Origin: Acanthococcus lagerstroemiae
Lineage: Eukaryota > Arthropoda > Insecta > Hemiptera > Eriococcidae
Direction: 5' to 3'
DNA length: 64,000 nucleotides
Assembly (NCBI GenBank): GCA_031841125.1
Contig: CM063109.1
Span: 22,043,321 to 22,107,320, forward strand
This document shows positions 10,346 through 23,229 of the stretch, in pieces (positions within the stretch are counted from its first letter, which is position 1; each line of letters opens with the position of its first letter). The notes under the pieces are model-generated. The model searched no databases, was not told the origin of the DNA, and saw only the letters and a list, made by a program, of their open reading frames with translations. The position numbers and the translations under genes are program-made.

Positions 10346-13300
10346 ACCGTTTTTTTTTACTGCGCTGCTCTGTGTGTTGGGGCCGCTCGAAGGTTGACTG
10401 GGGGCTGCTGGTTCTGCTCGAAAAAAGTTAGGGTGGTCCTTAATTGTACCTTTCACCCTATATTTTTCGATTCCAGTGAAGGAGTCGTGTTCGGGTAATG
10501 CGGCGACGAACATGAAATATAAGGGCCACTATACTCTTACAAGATTAAACCAGTAAAATGTGAAGTTCGCCCGAAAAATGGCCGATAAAATGTTAGGCCG
10601 GTCGTCGGCGATGGCGGGCTAGTTTAGAAAATGTCGTTAAGCGATGTACCAAAATTGGACGGTCGCATTTAAAAGGCCTTAATAATCCTTTCAATCGCTC
10701 TAGACTGATAATAATTTTCGGTGAAATTATCGTGTATAGACGAAGACGGACTTTTAAGACCGCTTTTAATTACAGCCCAATGCCTGGCTCTGGTTTCCTC
10801 AAATACCGATATGTACATGTATAGTACAAGTGGCGATAAATCGCCTATATTCTCGAAGTGCAATTATCAGGGTGAATTTAGTGTACTTCATTCGGCCACT
10901 GTTGGAAAACGAGCAGCCGTAGGAGCATCGCGTGACCAGTAGACTGAACAAGAAGAAGATCGATAAACGCCATCTGGATTGTTAATTAAAATAATGAGAA
11001 ACGCCCCTTCTTTTCGAACATTTGGCAATATAAGGCCGGAGACGAGCCTATAATCTCATCAGTGACTCGAGGTGAAATTAATGAACCGAAATCAGGTACT
11101 CGAGGACGAAAGCTGAGCCGAAGGTAAAATCGTTCAATCGCCGATTCGAATTTTCGATTAATCTGCGCTTCGATGAAGAGCGACAATACAGGGCAGTTCT
11201 GGAAGACGTTCTTGTTCTACTTGTTCTTTTTTGACGCGATGCATAGACGAAAAGAAAAGGGTTAAACGAGTTTGAAATTCGAATTGTGATATCACGTTTT
11301 GTTCGATTCGATTTCCAACTAATGACGGCGAAAATTTGATGAAAAATTTTATTTCAAATCGCATTCCGCCAGTTTCGATTGCACCTCACGAGTCCACGAG
11401 TGCCCGCTCGATTTTCGAACATTCATATGAAGCACGTGTGCTCCGGACTTTGTTCTTCCCCAATTGATTTCTCTCGCTTTTTAGAATTCTTGAAGTCGTG
11501 TAACTCTGCTGTGCCATTTCTAATCCGCTATGTTCCGTCTCAATTTTCGATACGTACGGTACACAGGTTTGTTTTCTGCATTCGGTGCCTTTTTGTCTTT
11601 CATTACATCGTATACATTGCTATTTCTTGACTGAAAAGTTATCTCGTAAGACCGTAAGACTTCCTTGGGAATGGAATTGGAGATAAGCTCCCTCTTTCAT
11701 GATCTTGTTCCTAACTTCTAGTTACTTTAACGTAACACATACACAAGGATGGGCCCAGATTTCCCAATAGGCGCGTGCTTAGAACCAACACATTCTAAAT
11801 GACAAACGACTTTTTAACGGCGTTTTATTTGTGATTTGTATTCATATATCGGTTGTTGCTAACGTCACCGTGAGTCCCAGAGAAAAGGGGCCAGTCTGAG
11901 GTTGTCCAAGAGCGGAAAAGAGATATACCCAGTCCTCCCGATCAATTTGTTTATTAATTTTTTATTTAGAGGCTTGTTACACTGAGTGCCTGTGGTTTAC
12001 GTAATACATTGGGTGTCGATAGGCGAATGAATCCTCGTCGCAGCAGACTCAGCACTCAGATAGCTTATTTTTGAGCGTGATTCTTCCTCAGTTCAGATCA
12101 TTTTTGCCTTTTTTTGGCCACAGAGAATCAGTTTCAGCCGTCCACCTGACCAATCTCGTCTACCCACCGTGCCACTGGCCTCCCCCGCTTACGTTCTTTC
12201 TGAGAAGTCCAAAACGTTATAGTTTTATTTCATTTCAAGTTGAATTCTCTGGCAAGATGAAGTGTTTTCATAATACTACCCAAGTTTTACAAGTTTTTGC
12301 CACAAGTTTTTGCCTTAGAATTGCAAAAGATGTCCACAAGGCGAACATGGCCCTTCTTTTTGACGAGTATAATTCTTCTAAGCAATGCATTTTGAGTCGT
12401 TTATAGTTTTTGTTCTTGTTTTTTAGTATAGACTCATGTCTAGGCTTCATACGTTAAAATCGGGATACTTTTAAGGTGGCTTCCCGAGGCATTGAAATTT
12501 AACACAGAATGTACATAAGGATTTGTTAGAAGAACTTCATCGCCCAAACTCGTCTTGGAAGAAGGTGAAGAGAATAAATTTAACATTTCCTAAATGTAGA
12601 AGATATTCTGAGCAACTTTAAAAAAAAGAATTGTTCCTAGGTTCAAAGCTGAGCTCTTGGCACGTGATTGAAATCCTAGTATTGAAATACTCAAATTCGA
12701 AAAAATAAAAGTTTCACAAAAACGCAGCAAACGAACTTTTCCAAATTAATTTCTCACTTTGTTCTCGAATACATGCTTTAAATAGCCCCTCCGCTTGCTG
12801 TTCCCCATAATTGGCCTAAAGTGCAAAAATTATCATACTTGAGTAGAATTATTTCGAATGAAACTAGACTGATACAAAGAATTTCGCATTTTATCTCGAA
12901 TAATGATCCAAAAGATTTTCAGAATTACAATAAACTGATGAAGAATGTTGAGGGGTGGGGGCTAAAACTGCGAGTAAGGGTGTTTAATGTTTGGTAGCTT
13001 ATAAATTCAATAAAATATCCTCAGAGAAACCGACAAAATGGATAGATATCGATGATAACTCCTAATCTAAATAAATTTGAGACGTGTTGGATGCATTCGC
13101 CTCATTTTCCATACAAAGATGATCTTAGGCGATGATGTGTTTTCTAACAAATCCTTATACAAATCCTGTGTTTAAAAGGCATGAGAAGCCAACTAAAAGA
13201 GCTTCTCTTCCGGCTTCCGTCTACCCCAAATTTATAAAGCTTTCGACTTCCGACTTCTTTCTAAAGTCAAAAAGCTTCCGGTTCCTGGGTACTGGTTACC

Positions 13301-15051
13301 AAGTATCAACTACCAGTTACCACTTTTTAAAAGATTGTTACAACAATCTCACAATAAACATTAATTTTTTGACTTTTGAGAATTTCGAAATTTTCTAAAT
13401 ATAACCTTCCACTTCCATAGAGACCGGCGTAAAGATAATGTGCCTAAATTTAGATTCGACGTATAAGGTACCATTTTAGACTTAAAATAATGTACTATAG
13501 TAAATACTTTATGGTACTGTACGATAACTCATTGGAAAGAGGAGATCATAAAAAATATCATCCGAAACGACCAAAAGCAGAAGTCACAAATGACAGGAAG
13601 CTAATTAAGAAGTCGAAAAACAATTGGCTTCTTTACCGGCTTCCAACGTCCAACTATTTCGCGGCTTCTCAAAATTTTGCGTAAAACAGGCTAATTATCG
13701 GCTGACCACCGGCTTTCGACTTTGGCTTCTGGCTGGCTTATCATCCCTGGTGTTAATCTTTACCCCCTCCCCTCCCCCGAAAACCACCTTAAAATATTAT
13801 CCAAAATTTCTGAATATGAGGGATGTTCACAGGATAAGAAAAAACTTTTGGGGGTGGCCGGGTCAAATTTTTAAAATTTTCAAAATAAGAGAAGACCTAG
13901 TGGATACCGTTTTTGGGGTTGTTGAAATCATCGAACCAATTTAGGAGATCATAGATCAGTTTGTCCCGAGTTCAAAATTGAGGATCTTCGTGAGGGAAGG
14001 AGTGTATGGACTTATAATCATCGTTATGTGGCTCACATTTTGACTATCCATTCTGTGCCAACTCTTACCACCCTTTCGATTTCGATTCTAAACGAATACA
14101 TTGTTCCAAATGTAACAGCAATGGAAATGGAAGAAATTGGGAGTTTGACCCGCGAAAATGATATTGCTTTTTCCAGAATAGAGCGTGGAAAGAAATTTCG
14201 TTAATGAAAAACAGAATAAAATTTACGATATTCGTCAGACGTTTTCGTTTCACTTCGGTATCAGAATCGTGCGCGGTAATGTTATTTCCAGCAAACTTGG
14301 TACAACTATTTACCCTTTATCAACTTCTCCCAGTAGTTTACCTTTCCAAAAATAGCATCATACTTTTCGTTCCGCGGATTAACGCGATGGGAGTCATGAA
14401 ACTTATCGAAAAGTTTCGAACAAGTTGTGCTGTTAAAGTCGACGTAATTTAGTTTGTAAGAATGAGCAACAAAAACATAATGCGAATCCGATTCACTGGT
14501 GAGGAAAGTTGACTGAAAACATTCGTATAAATGTAAGACTTGCTTGGATTCAAAAATAAGAATGAGATATTTATAATATCTGCTTCTTCTCCGGGGACTA
14601 GAGTTTATGACCAACGATTATTTTTCTGTTTCGTGTCCGAAGGAGGAGTGAAACTTAAATACTGACCGGAGTCTCGGCATTCGAGTTATTGAGAGTAAAA
14701 TTTCTCGTTCTGATACTTAAGCATAATCCTAACATCTGGCCTTCATTGAAGCGAAGCTTCTACCCGCAGCTTAAGGATGAGAAAAAGTGAAACGAATGCG
14801 AACGCGAAAACATGCAACGGAAGTGACGTAGTAACGCTCCGCTCACGTTTAGTAAGATAGAGAGCAGGGGAGAGAGGGGGAGGGAGTGAGAGAGACGCGC
14901 GCGCGTATGTGGAACCAGACTGCTTCCCCTCCACATCACCGTTAACAGTTTTCTGTCAGATAACATTCAGTACACACACCTACCAACAGATGTAGCAACT
15001 CATACAGTGCAAAAGATGCCTCAATTCTGTCGGGTCTCCTTCGACATTTCA
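10346..15051. other. Long non-coding region
   Basis: No protein similarity recognised. Positions 13175-13300 and 13600-13735 share GGCTTC/GAAGCC-rich sequence and look like two diverged copies of a low-complexity repeat. Around 14860-14905 there is a purine-rich GA tract followed by a short CG alternation. Confidence 0.35.
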
Positions 15052-15079
15052 CTTTTTTTTTTTTTTTTTTTTTTTTTTT
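15052..15079. repeat. Poly-T tract
   Basis: An uninterrupted T run of about 28 bp. It could be the poly-A tail of a minus-strand retroposed sequence, but no body was recognised. Confidence 0.6.
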
Positions 15080-15479
15080 ATCAGTAGTTCTTACAGTGAA
15101 AAATGGAATACAACAATTGTATCTTAACAAGCCGTGTTATAATCTGAAGACCTCCTCTTAGGTCAGAAATGGCAAATCCAAGAGAAAGTGGTGGTAGAGG
15201 CATTTCAGAATGTTCGAGTATTGAATGGGTTTTACTTACCAGAATTATTTGGATTATTTTTATGCTTTTAAGATGGAAATTATGTAAGTGGGCAAGGGGG
15301 AAATAATCGAAGTTCCGAGCGATTTTTGATGGCCTATTTTCCTGTTGATGTTAAAAACGCTAATATCTTAAGTACAAGAAGTATCGTATTTTCCCAAAAC
15401 TCACTGAATTCCTGGCTGATCGACAATTTTTGAAACATTTCTTACGTTCCTCATATGCCATTCAATTTTTTATCTAAAG

Positions 15480-15994
15480 GAGAGGAAAATACCTTACTAC
15501 AGATTAGCTAGGACTGGATATGCTTTAAGATTCCCTCAGACTTGCTTAAGACTATTCAGGCCTTTTTTAAATTTGTCTAAAATCAGATAAGACTGCTTAA
15601 AATTCATTCACGAATCTTCATCACGCTATGGAACTTGATGGAAACTCTTTACGACTTGATGGAGACTTCTTGCGACTCTTCAAAAACTCTGTAAGGCTCT
15701 TGAAGTTTCGAATAAAATTCTAAAACTCCGACACAGTTATTTACAACTCTGCAAAATCTTTCCATACTTCTTTAAGATTCCTTAAAAGCAGCTAAAAATA
15801 TTTTCGATGATCATTCAAGATACTTTAAGTCTTTCTCAAGTTGGTATTGGACTCTTAAAGGCACTTCTAAATTGCTTTTATATAAGACTCACTAAGTTCA
15901 TTTAAGACACTCTAATGCATTTTCAGACCTATCTTTAAAATCTTTAGCACGATTGAATTCTTATTTAAGACCTTTCAAACTCTTCAAAACTTGC
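15480..15994 (+). repeat. Degenerate short tandem array, (T)TAAGACTC-like
   Basis: Many imperfect copies of words such as AAGACTCTTAAGAC and CTTAAAATTC at irregular 20-35 bp spacing. The same array resumes at 16700-16990 beyond an inserted element, and appears on the other strand at 38500-38790. Confidence 0.5.
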
Positions 15995-15998
15995 TTAA

Positions 15999-16695
15999 GG
16001 TAAGCTAGCTTAATATGGGTCACATTTTATTTTTGGCTCATAAGTTGTCTCCTATAGCCTGAAAGTGGTGCTAATGGCCTAAAGTAGCCAAAGGATCCTA
16101 GTATCACCCTCAAAAGGGAGTGAAAAAAAGGCAAGTATCATGAATTTAAAGATTCAAACATGTTGAGCCCGTAACAAATCGCTTGAGAATTGTCAAAGGA
16201 ATGGAATGTGGTTTGGAGGCTTTTAGACATCCAGTTTCTTCTTTTAAAACGCTGCGAACAGCCGACTGTATTTTTTCGGTTCATATTTACGGCTTTTTGC
16301 CATTTGCAAAAATTAATTTTTGACCCCATTTCCATTTTATCATACGCTTATCGCCAGTTCTGAACCGTCAATCGAAAAACTCTGTGTACGAGTAGCACTC
16401 GAATGGTATTCCTTTGGGCTATAAATAACACCTTCTAAAAAAATTTTCAATCACTTTTTTCCAAAATTATGGCACAAAACGTGCATAACAATAAAAACGT
16501 TGAAAGCATCAAAATCGTTTTTCCCTAGTATTTTTTGCGAGGGGGAAGGGTCTTTCAAGTTTGAATTTTCAACATGTATCGAGATGGTACATCAAGGACA
16601 ATGGCTTAGATTTTTTGCCGGCAAGTAGCGCCATAAATAGACGAGATAGGCCGATGGTCCAGATTGAAAACCTGTCCATATAAGGCTACCTTACC
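15999..16695. mobile_element. TTAA-flanked element with inverted ends
   Basis: The left end GGTAAGCTAGCTTAATATGG and right end CCATATAAGGCTACCTTACC are inverted repeats with few mismatches. Both are flanked by TTAA (15995-15998 and 16696-16699), the piggyBac-type target. It interrupts the degenerate array. No transposase frame is present, so it would be non-autonomous; the termini do not match classic piggyBac ends. Confidence 0.55.
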
Positions 16696-16699
16696 TTAA

Positions 16700-16990
16700 A
16701 AGACTCTTTTTAGGACTCTTACAAACGTTTTACAGATCTCTACAACTCTCTAATACATTTGAAAATTCGTTCACAACTTTCGCAGGCTTATTTAAAACTA
16801 AGATAATCTTCAAGATTTATTCACAACGCCTAAAGTTCTTTATTACACGCCAACGCAAGTTTAAGGCTCTCGTAGACGTGCTTAAAACGAGCTCGGACAC
16901 AACGAATCATTTGAGACCTGAAGACTCTTTCAGACTTGTTTAAAACTTATTGAAGCTTTTCAGGATACACAAACACTTTGAATCAAGCGT
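16700..16990 (+). repeat. Degenerate short tandem array, continuation
   Basis: Same word family as 15480-15994, continuing on the far side of the TTAA-flanked insertion. Confidence 0.5.
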
Positions 16991-17162
16991 GTCATGGAAT
17001 AAATCACTAAAAATCACCTAAAGATTTCCTTTCACTTCTCATCCTTCTCCTACTTTCGTGTCTTTCCAACTAAGTATTAAATGGACATTTGTTCCATCAT
17101 TTCACTTTTCGTATAAGTCCAGCACTGCACAGTAGAAGAGGTGACTAAAATAATTGTCTGTC

Positions 17163-17244
17163 TGACAGATTCTTTGTGTGTGGGGGCGGGAGTGATTTTA
17201 CAGTTTGGCAAATATAACTGATGGAACAATATATACCGGTACTC
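17163..17244 (+). repeat. Left copy of a long target-site duplication
   Basis: About 82 bp, matched at 18134-18219 with a few substitutions and a variable GT/G run. It flanks the LINE fragment between them. Confidence 0.7.
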
Positions 17245-18133
17245 AAAATACGGGGCAAAAAGTAATGTCATTAGATGGCGAAGAAGTGGAAATTGTAAAA
17301 GCAAGACATGGAGGATCCAAGGGAGGGTTTTGGGGGTTACCCCCCCCCCTCGAAATTTGGCAATCGCACATTACAAGGCACCAAAATATTGTTCCTGCTT
17401 TTTAAATATTTTTAAAATAATCATACTGTAAAACCCCCCCTGAAATTTTTTCCTAGATTCGCCCCTGAAGCAGGAACTTTTTTAGGTCAACAGATAGCCT
17501 TCAAAAATCAAATAATAAGTGCAGTGAATACAAGTATAACAAAAGCATGGTCAAAATATTGGTCTTTGAAAGATATTTTCAAAAATAATTTTAGCTTAAA
17601 ACAAAAAAGTCTGGTATTTAACACCTGCATCGTGCCTGTCATATGGCTGCCAAACCTGGGCGTTAAACGAAAAAATTTTGAAAAAAATCAGAACAACGCA
17701 AAATGCGATGGAACGCTCGATCATGAATATAAATAGAAGAGACCGCATAAGAACGAGAACAATCAAAAATAAATTGAAAGACAGTATAGATGTAGTCAGG
17801 TATACTAGAAGCAGCAAATGGAACTGGGCAGAACACGTGTCCCGCCTCTGTGATGACCGATGGACGTACAAAACTACATTTTGAAAACCTTGGTGAGAAA
17901 GAAGAAGGAGGGGCAGACAACCCGCTAGGTGGAAAGACGACATCAACAACTTCTTGAAAAATAAAAATTTCCAGACAATTGCCAAAGACAGGCAAGAATG
18001 GGAGCGCTTGCGAGACACTTTTGTTCTTTACGGGACTGGGAGTTAGGAGGACCCCGCTTTGAGGGTCACAGCAATAATAAGTTAGAAATGGCAATAAAAT
18101 GTACTTCCCCATAAAGGTACTTTGAACTTTGAA
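17245..18133 (+). pseudogene. 5'-truncated RTE-like LINE with a nested MITE
   Basis: The frame starts in the region just after the RT active site (KVMSLDGEEVEIVK) and is interrupted at about 17307-17468 by a short G/C-run MITE. It resumes with LGQQIAFKNQ, WSKYWSLKDIF and a damaged 'YGCQTW' block. The C-terminal region follows (ERSIMNINRRDRI, then WNWAEHVSRLCDDRWT), ending in the QEWERLRD block. Several frame breaks are present. The 3' end at about 18133 carries TTTGAACTTTGAATGA. Flanking 82-bp repeats mark the insertion limits. The same family occurs at 20100, 21990, 42251 and 46090. Confidence 0.8.
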
Positions 18134-18219
18134 TGACAGATTTTGTGTGTGTGTGTGGGGGGGGGGTGATTTTCCAGTTTGGCAGATATAACTGATGGAA
18201 CAATATATACCGAGTACTC
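18134..18219 (+). repeat. Right copy of a long target-site duplication
   Basis: Pairs with 17163-17244; contains an expanded TG repeat and G run. Confidence 0.7.
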
Positions 18220-20099
18220 TTAATTAGTTGCTTAGTGGGAAGGCCCAATGTTTTAAGGCTTTTCAAGAAACCTTGGCGGTCTTCTTTTTTATGCCTGCCT
18301 GCACAGCTGTCTGACCCTTAGTCTATCTGACTCCCTGTCTTTATTCTGACTCTTAATTTAGGATCGGAGGGCCGGTGTGAATGGCGTAAGGAACACACCC
18401 ATTCTATAAAATGTATTAAGTCGCGAAATTTGGGCAATCAGTCAGGAAAATTGAGACAGCGGAGATTTTTTGGTTAATTTTTTTTTCTTCCTCATTTGTG
18501 AACTAGAATTCTGCGATTTTAAACAGGATTTCTGGCGCATACCCTGCCCTACCCTTCCAAGTTTCTTCGTATCCGCCTTTTGAATCTGAGGTAGTAGATA
18601 TGTCCCTAAAGGGAAAGTTAGAGGCCAAGTTTTTATCATTAGAAACGAGCTAGTTACTAAACTGCCACCTTTCGAACTGATTTTACTAATGTAATGGTCA
18701 ACTGCTTATTGAAGAATTTTCAGTTCAGCGTTTTCTTCTTCTGGGGAGGGAGGATTGACGCATTATCTTTCTTATGTATCCGAGCCTGTAGAGCGTGTGA
18801 ATGAGTCATTTCTTCTCGTTTAACGAAGTATTTCCCCACAGTTTCTACCCCAGTTTGTGGGCACATTGGACTTAGATAAAACCTAGTACGGCGTCCTATG
18901 TTAATACGTTTTGTTTTCTTCGATTGACTTTTACACTGGCAGGTTTCGTACTTACACCATTACAAGTATTGATGTTTACAATCTCAATGGGAGTCTTCAA
19001 AGATCAGGGGCTAGTTTCGATCCCGCATTTTTCAACCCCGTTCTCCGAATTGGCTTCAAGCTTTTTTAGCCGGGAGACAGTCGCGTAAAGCGAGGAGTCA
19101 CAAACGCTTTTAAAACTTTTGGAGACCATTAACCATCTTCATCATCAAACCAATTAAAAGTATTCCTCATTTTACGACGTTACGGCGTATAATTATGTGC
19201 ACAAAAGTTGAATTCGTAAAAGTTTTGTCGAAATTATTCGAAGTCTTTTTAATTGTTCGTCAAAACCTGTTTTAAAAGCGATCGAAGATTGGTTTAATCA
19301 GTCGTCGCAGCGTAAGCAGGTGGAATTCGAACGTCGAAACTTTATTTTAGCCAATGCAGAAAAGTAATCAAGTTGATTACGTTTAAAAAGGAAGAAACTG
19401 TTATCGAAATTATTTCACGTCTCAGTGCCTCACCGAAAAGAGAGACGAATTCTTATAGATTCACCTTTTCACCGCGAAACTTCTGTGAAAGAGAATAAAA
19501 TATGTCTTCTTCCGTCCTTTCTTCTTCGAAGTAAATAAAAGGCTCCGATTGGGCATATTTAGCTATTCGACCGAAAAGATTGTACGAACTAGCTAACGAT
19601 CATCATTCTCCTAATCAAATAAACGTTTCTGAAAATAACGGTACTGTGTTTGAGGTAATCAGAAATTCTTTTTGCAGAGCCTGTTTCAGTAATTGTACCC
19701 TGAGGTTGCATCTGGAGATTGAAATACTCCGAGTTGCAGGAAACTGCGGATGTCAGAGAATTGAACTTACAATTTACTGCTAGAGCGCTCGGATGGAGAT
19801 TAGTGAAAGAGGTTACAGAGTCACTTAACTGTAAAATGATAGTTTAAGACTGCTTCAAAGTGACCTTACTTACATGAAAATAAGGGTGTTTCACAACCCT
19901 CCTCTCAGTTCATTTCGTAAATGCGTGGTTGGATCTACAAAGGAAGCAAAAACACATTCATGTAGTAAGGCTTAGTTTCTTTCTGGTTGAAAACAAGTTC
20001 TCTTCTTAGGTGGAATAAATCGAAAATTTAATTTCAAATCATAATTATCATAAAAGCGTTATTAGTGCAGTTTGCTAATTTATGCACTCGTATAATTAA
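18220..20099. other. Non-coding, nothing recognised
   Basis: Short frames only; no repeat structure clear enough to name. Confidence 0.35.
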
Positions 20100-20420
20100 T
20101 GTCTTGTAGGCTCATAAAATTGGGCATAAGCCTCCCTCAGCCGTATCCATTCTAGCCTGTCATCAGCCACTCTATGAAATAGTTTATTGCTCAAAAAGTT
20201 TTCGATGTCATATTTTTATTTAGTTATTTTCTGTCGACCCCGTTTTCTTCCTGATTTGAGGTACCAGTTGTTTATTTTGTACGTCCAGCGATCGTCGTTT
20301 AGCCTTGAAATATGACCATCCCAATCCCACTTCCTACAGTGTGGAACATACATGGAGTTCAAATGGTTATTGAATTTCTTTTTTATTGGGTCGTTCCTAA
20401 TTGAAGACTGTTTTCCCAAA
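20100..20420 (-). pseudogene. RTE-like LINE tail fragment
   Basis: On the minus strand the frame gives KWDWDGHISRLNDDRWT followed by a KRGRQK basic block, the C-terminal signature shared with the copy at 17245. Only this end survives. Confidence 0.7.
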
Positions 20421-20703
20421 GACCGCTCAGTCCATTTCGGTTATTTCGAGATAAATGAAAAAAACATTCTCAGCATTCACAAACAGGAGATTCATGCGAG
20501 GTAATGGATAGATTGGCAAGATTTAACGTTCTTCTTACAGGTATTGATACATGCGCTGCTTCCACAGGGAAAGAAAAAACAGCAGGGCTTGCGTGACCAA
20601 CAAATGAAATGCACATGAAAATTACATTAGAAAATGAATGAACTCAGAATTCTTTCGTGTATATTAGTAAGTCAATACATAGAAACAAAATCGATACTGT
20701 AAC

Positions 20704-20972
20704 CCGATGCGCAATCACTTACTCTAGTTATCCGCGGAAAAGTTACCTATTTCCACCCCTCAGTTACCCTCAGATTACCTAGAAACCCGTCAGTTACCCT
20801 TGGCTCCCCTTTAGTTACCTGGGTAACTGGCAGGATTTAGTTACCCTCCGTTTACCGGCGGAAAATTTACCCATATGCAACCCTCAATTACCCTCAGATT
20901 ACCCAGAAACACATCAGATACCTTTGGATTCCCCTTTAGTTACCTGGGTAATGGCGGAATTTTGCGCATCGG
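20704..20972. mobile_element. Small element with CCGATGCGCAA ends and GTTACC-rich internal duplication
   Basis: The ends CCGATGCGCAA (20704-20714) and TTGCGCATCGG (20962-20972) are perfect inverted repeats. Inside are two tandem copies of about 115-125 bp. Each runs from a CCGCGGAAAA/CCGGCGGAAAA-type start to TTTAGTTACCTGGGTAA and is dense in GTTACC/TTACCC words. Confidence 0.6.
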
Positions 20973-21989
20973 AAAGAAAAAGAAAAAAGAAAAAAAATAC
21001 AGGGAAAGTAAAAAAATAAATAAATAGTTATGGCAGAATAGCAGGATCTTGAGACTCAATGATCTACGGAGTACATACCATTTTTCTCGACACTGAAGAT
21101 CAGAACAACAGTTTAATTAGTAGTCGAGTGCTGCTTTCAATAACTGCTGAACTGGACTTAGCAGGTTATGGAAAACTGATAATGATATGTTTGATTTTCA
21201 ACCACTTAGAACACTTAAAAATATCAAAAATTCGCTTTCGATAGGTCTAAATATCGATAGAGCCACCTTGAAAATACTTTGGAGCACAAGTATCGCGGAA
21301 TATGCAAAAATGGATTGAAAGGTTTTTGGAAAACTGTCTTCAATTCTATCTTTCAATTTCATTCCTAACATGGAACTTTCCATGGCATTTCGCGTTTGAT
21401 TTCAAATGTATCAGTTTTATTAATATCACTGTTTATGAATATATTTTTGTAGACCTTCTCTCTTCAATTCGACTACTTCTAGAATGTACTTTATTCGGCC
21501 ACGCATCGCCTTATATAGCCATCACCCATACCACTGTGCAGGAGATTCAGTGAAAGAACTGATGTCTGGTTAGACGACGTGAAGAGGGGACACAGTGTTC
21601 GCTAATGTATGATAGAAAAATATCTACTTCCTCCATAAGTTCTTCATGCTGGAAACTGCATGCTACGTTACGTCCAATATAATTTTACATTAATGCATAG
21701 AATATACTCGGAGAAGACTTACTTAGAATTTACAGAAATTAAGTAGAAATATGTATTGTAGAATATATACAATACAATATGCCCTAGAGTGGGCTGTTCC
21801 TACAGATGCCGAACTTGAAAATTTCAGATCTGAAAACGCAACAGGCATTTTGTACCAATTAAACTACCCTTACTTGATTATATTATTCATATTAAGTCTT
21901 TAATCTTGTACCGGATCTTAAATTTCTCCGAAATACCACTTTTCTTTAAAATCTGAAGTTCGGATTTAAAAACGCAAAAGAGAGAAAAA
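20973..21989. other. Non-coding, nothing recognised
   Basis: No recognisable gene or repeat boundary. Confidence 0.35.
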
Positions 21990-22300
21990 GACAGTTTTTG
22001 AATCGAGTAATTCTTATTATTAGCGTTATGTAAAGACACTTGCACGTATGGGCAAACGCCTTCCTCAGCCTGGCCCACTCACGTCTGTCTGATACTTCTC
22101 TATGGTATATTTTATTTCTCAGCAGATTATTTATTTCATCCTTCATCTTAATTTCCGCCTTTCTTTCTTTCTATTTTCTTTTAGGTACCAAAATGTTTTG
22201 TTGTCTCTTGCTTGCCTGGCTACATGTCCAACCCAGTCCCATTTTACTTTCTTCACGGCTGTGACAAAATCCATACCTTTCCTGCATTGTCTTTTTAAAG
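21990..22300 (-). pseudogene. RTE-like LINE tail fragment
   Basis: Minus strand gives VKWDWVGHVARQ, a basic region, then DRREWARLRKAF, the same C-terminal blocks as in the copies at 17245 and 20100, with a stop between them. Confidence 0.7.
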
Positions 22301-23229
22301 TTGTGTTTCTCATTTTGCCGTTTTTTTTTTTTTTTTTACTCCCATTATTGTATTTTGTATATTTGTATTATGTCTTCAACCCTCTATCGAATCCTGAATT
22401 TTCCAAAAATACCACATTTTTCTAAAATCTGAAGTCTTGGTGTAAAAATGCCGTAGATAGAAAAAAACAGGTATTATATCGAGTAACCACATCCGCATTT
22501 GACTTCATTTCGTTCATCAAAGCTTAAGCCCTCAATTTTCGCCACAAAATACCGTAATTTTGAAAAATATGAGTAGGTATCCGGTATAAGGCCTAAAACT
22601 TGGTATAAAAGATGTAATAAATTATGGTTAATACTACTCAATACAACACCTTCGTTTTCTCCCTGTAACGTTTGCAAAATCGAAATTCAGATTTTATAAA
22701 GATGAGATATTTTTGAACGGCCGAGAGCCCGGTAGAGGACACTTTATATTTTTTGATATAAAAAGTAAAATAAACCACGGGTGCTCTTATTTGATAGAAT
22801 GTACCAGTTTTTTTTGATTTATTGCGTTTTCAAATTCGAACTTTTTACCCACCCTAATAAACACGGAAATGGACAGATTTCGAAACTAGTAAACTAAAGT
22901 CCGATTCCGATTTCAAACTCAAACAAAAATCTCAATTCGGATTCATGATTCCAAAAAGCAATCCCAATTCCGCTGCCATTGTTTTCAATTCCTTTCCGAT
23001 TTCACCGTTAGAAGATGCAAAAAATTAAGAAATATGTGAACAAGATCAATAAATTGGACATTTTAAATTTCCACAAACGTCAATCGTACAATAAAAGGCT
23101 CGAGCTGGAAGGCCGCAATCTTCAACAAAGTAAGAAAGGAATTGAAAAGGAATCCGGATTCCACCAATGATTTTGGATACATTTGAGTAGTACATAGAAG
23201 GTGTGATACAAGCACACATTTTTTTTTCG
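22301..23229. other. Non-coding host flank of the viral element
   Basis: Contains a T run at 22320-22338 and an ATTCCGATTTC-type low-complexity stretch at 22900-23005. Nothing coding recognised. Confidence 0.35.

Noticed and set aside
17596..18112. Two minus-strand frames of 140-149 codons
   Set aside because: They are antisense shadows of the LINE reverse-transcriptase remnant on the plus strand.
22040..22425. Plus-strand hydrophobic frames
   Set aside because: Antisense to the LINE tail at 21990-22300 and a T-rich tract; no independent evidence.
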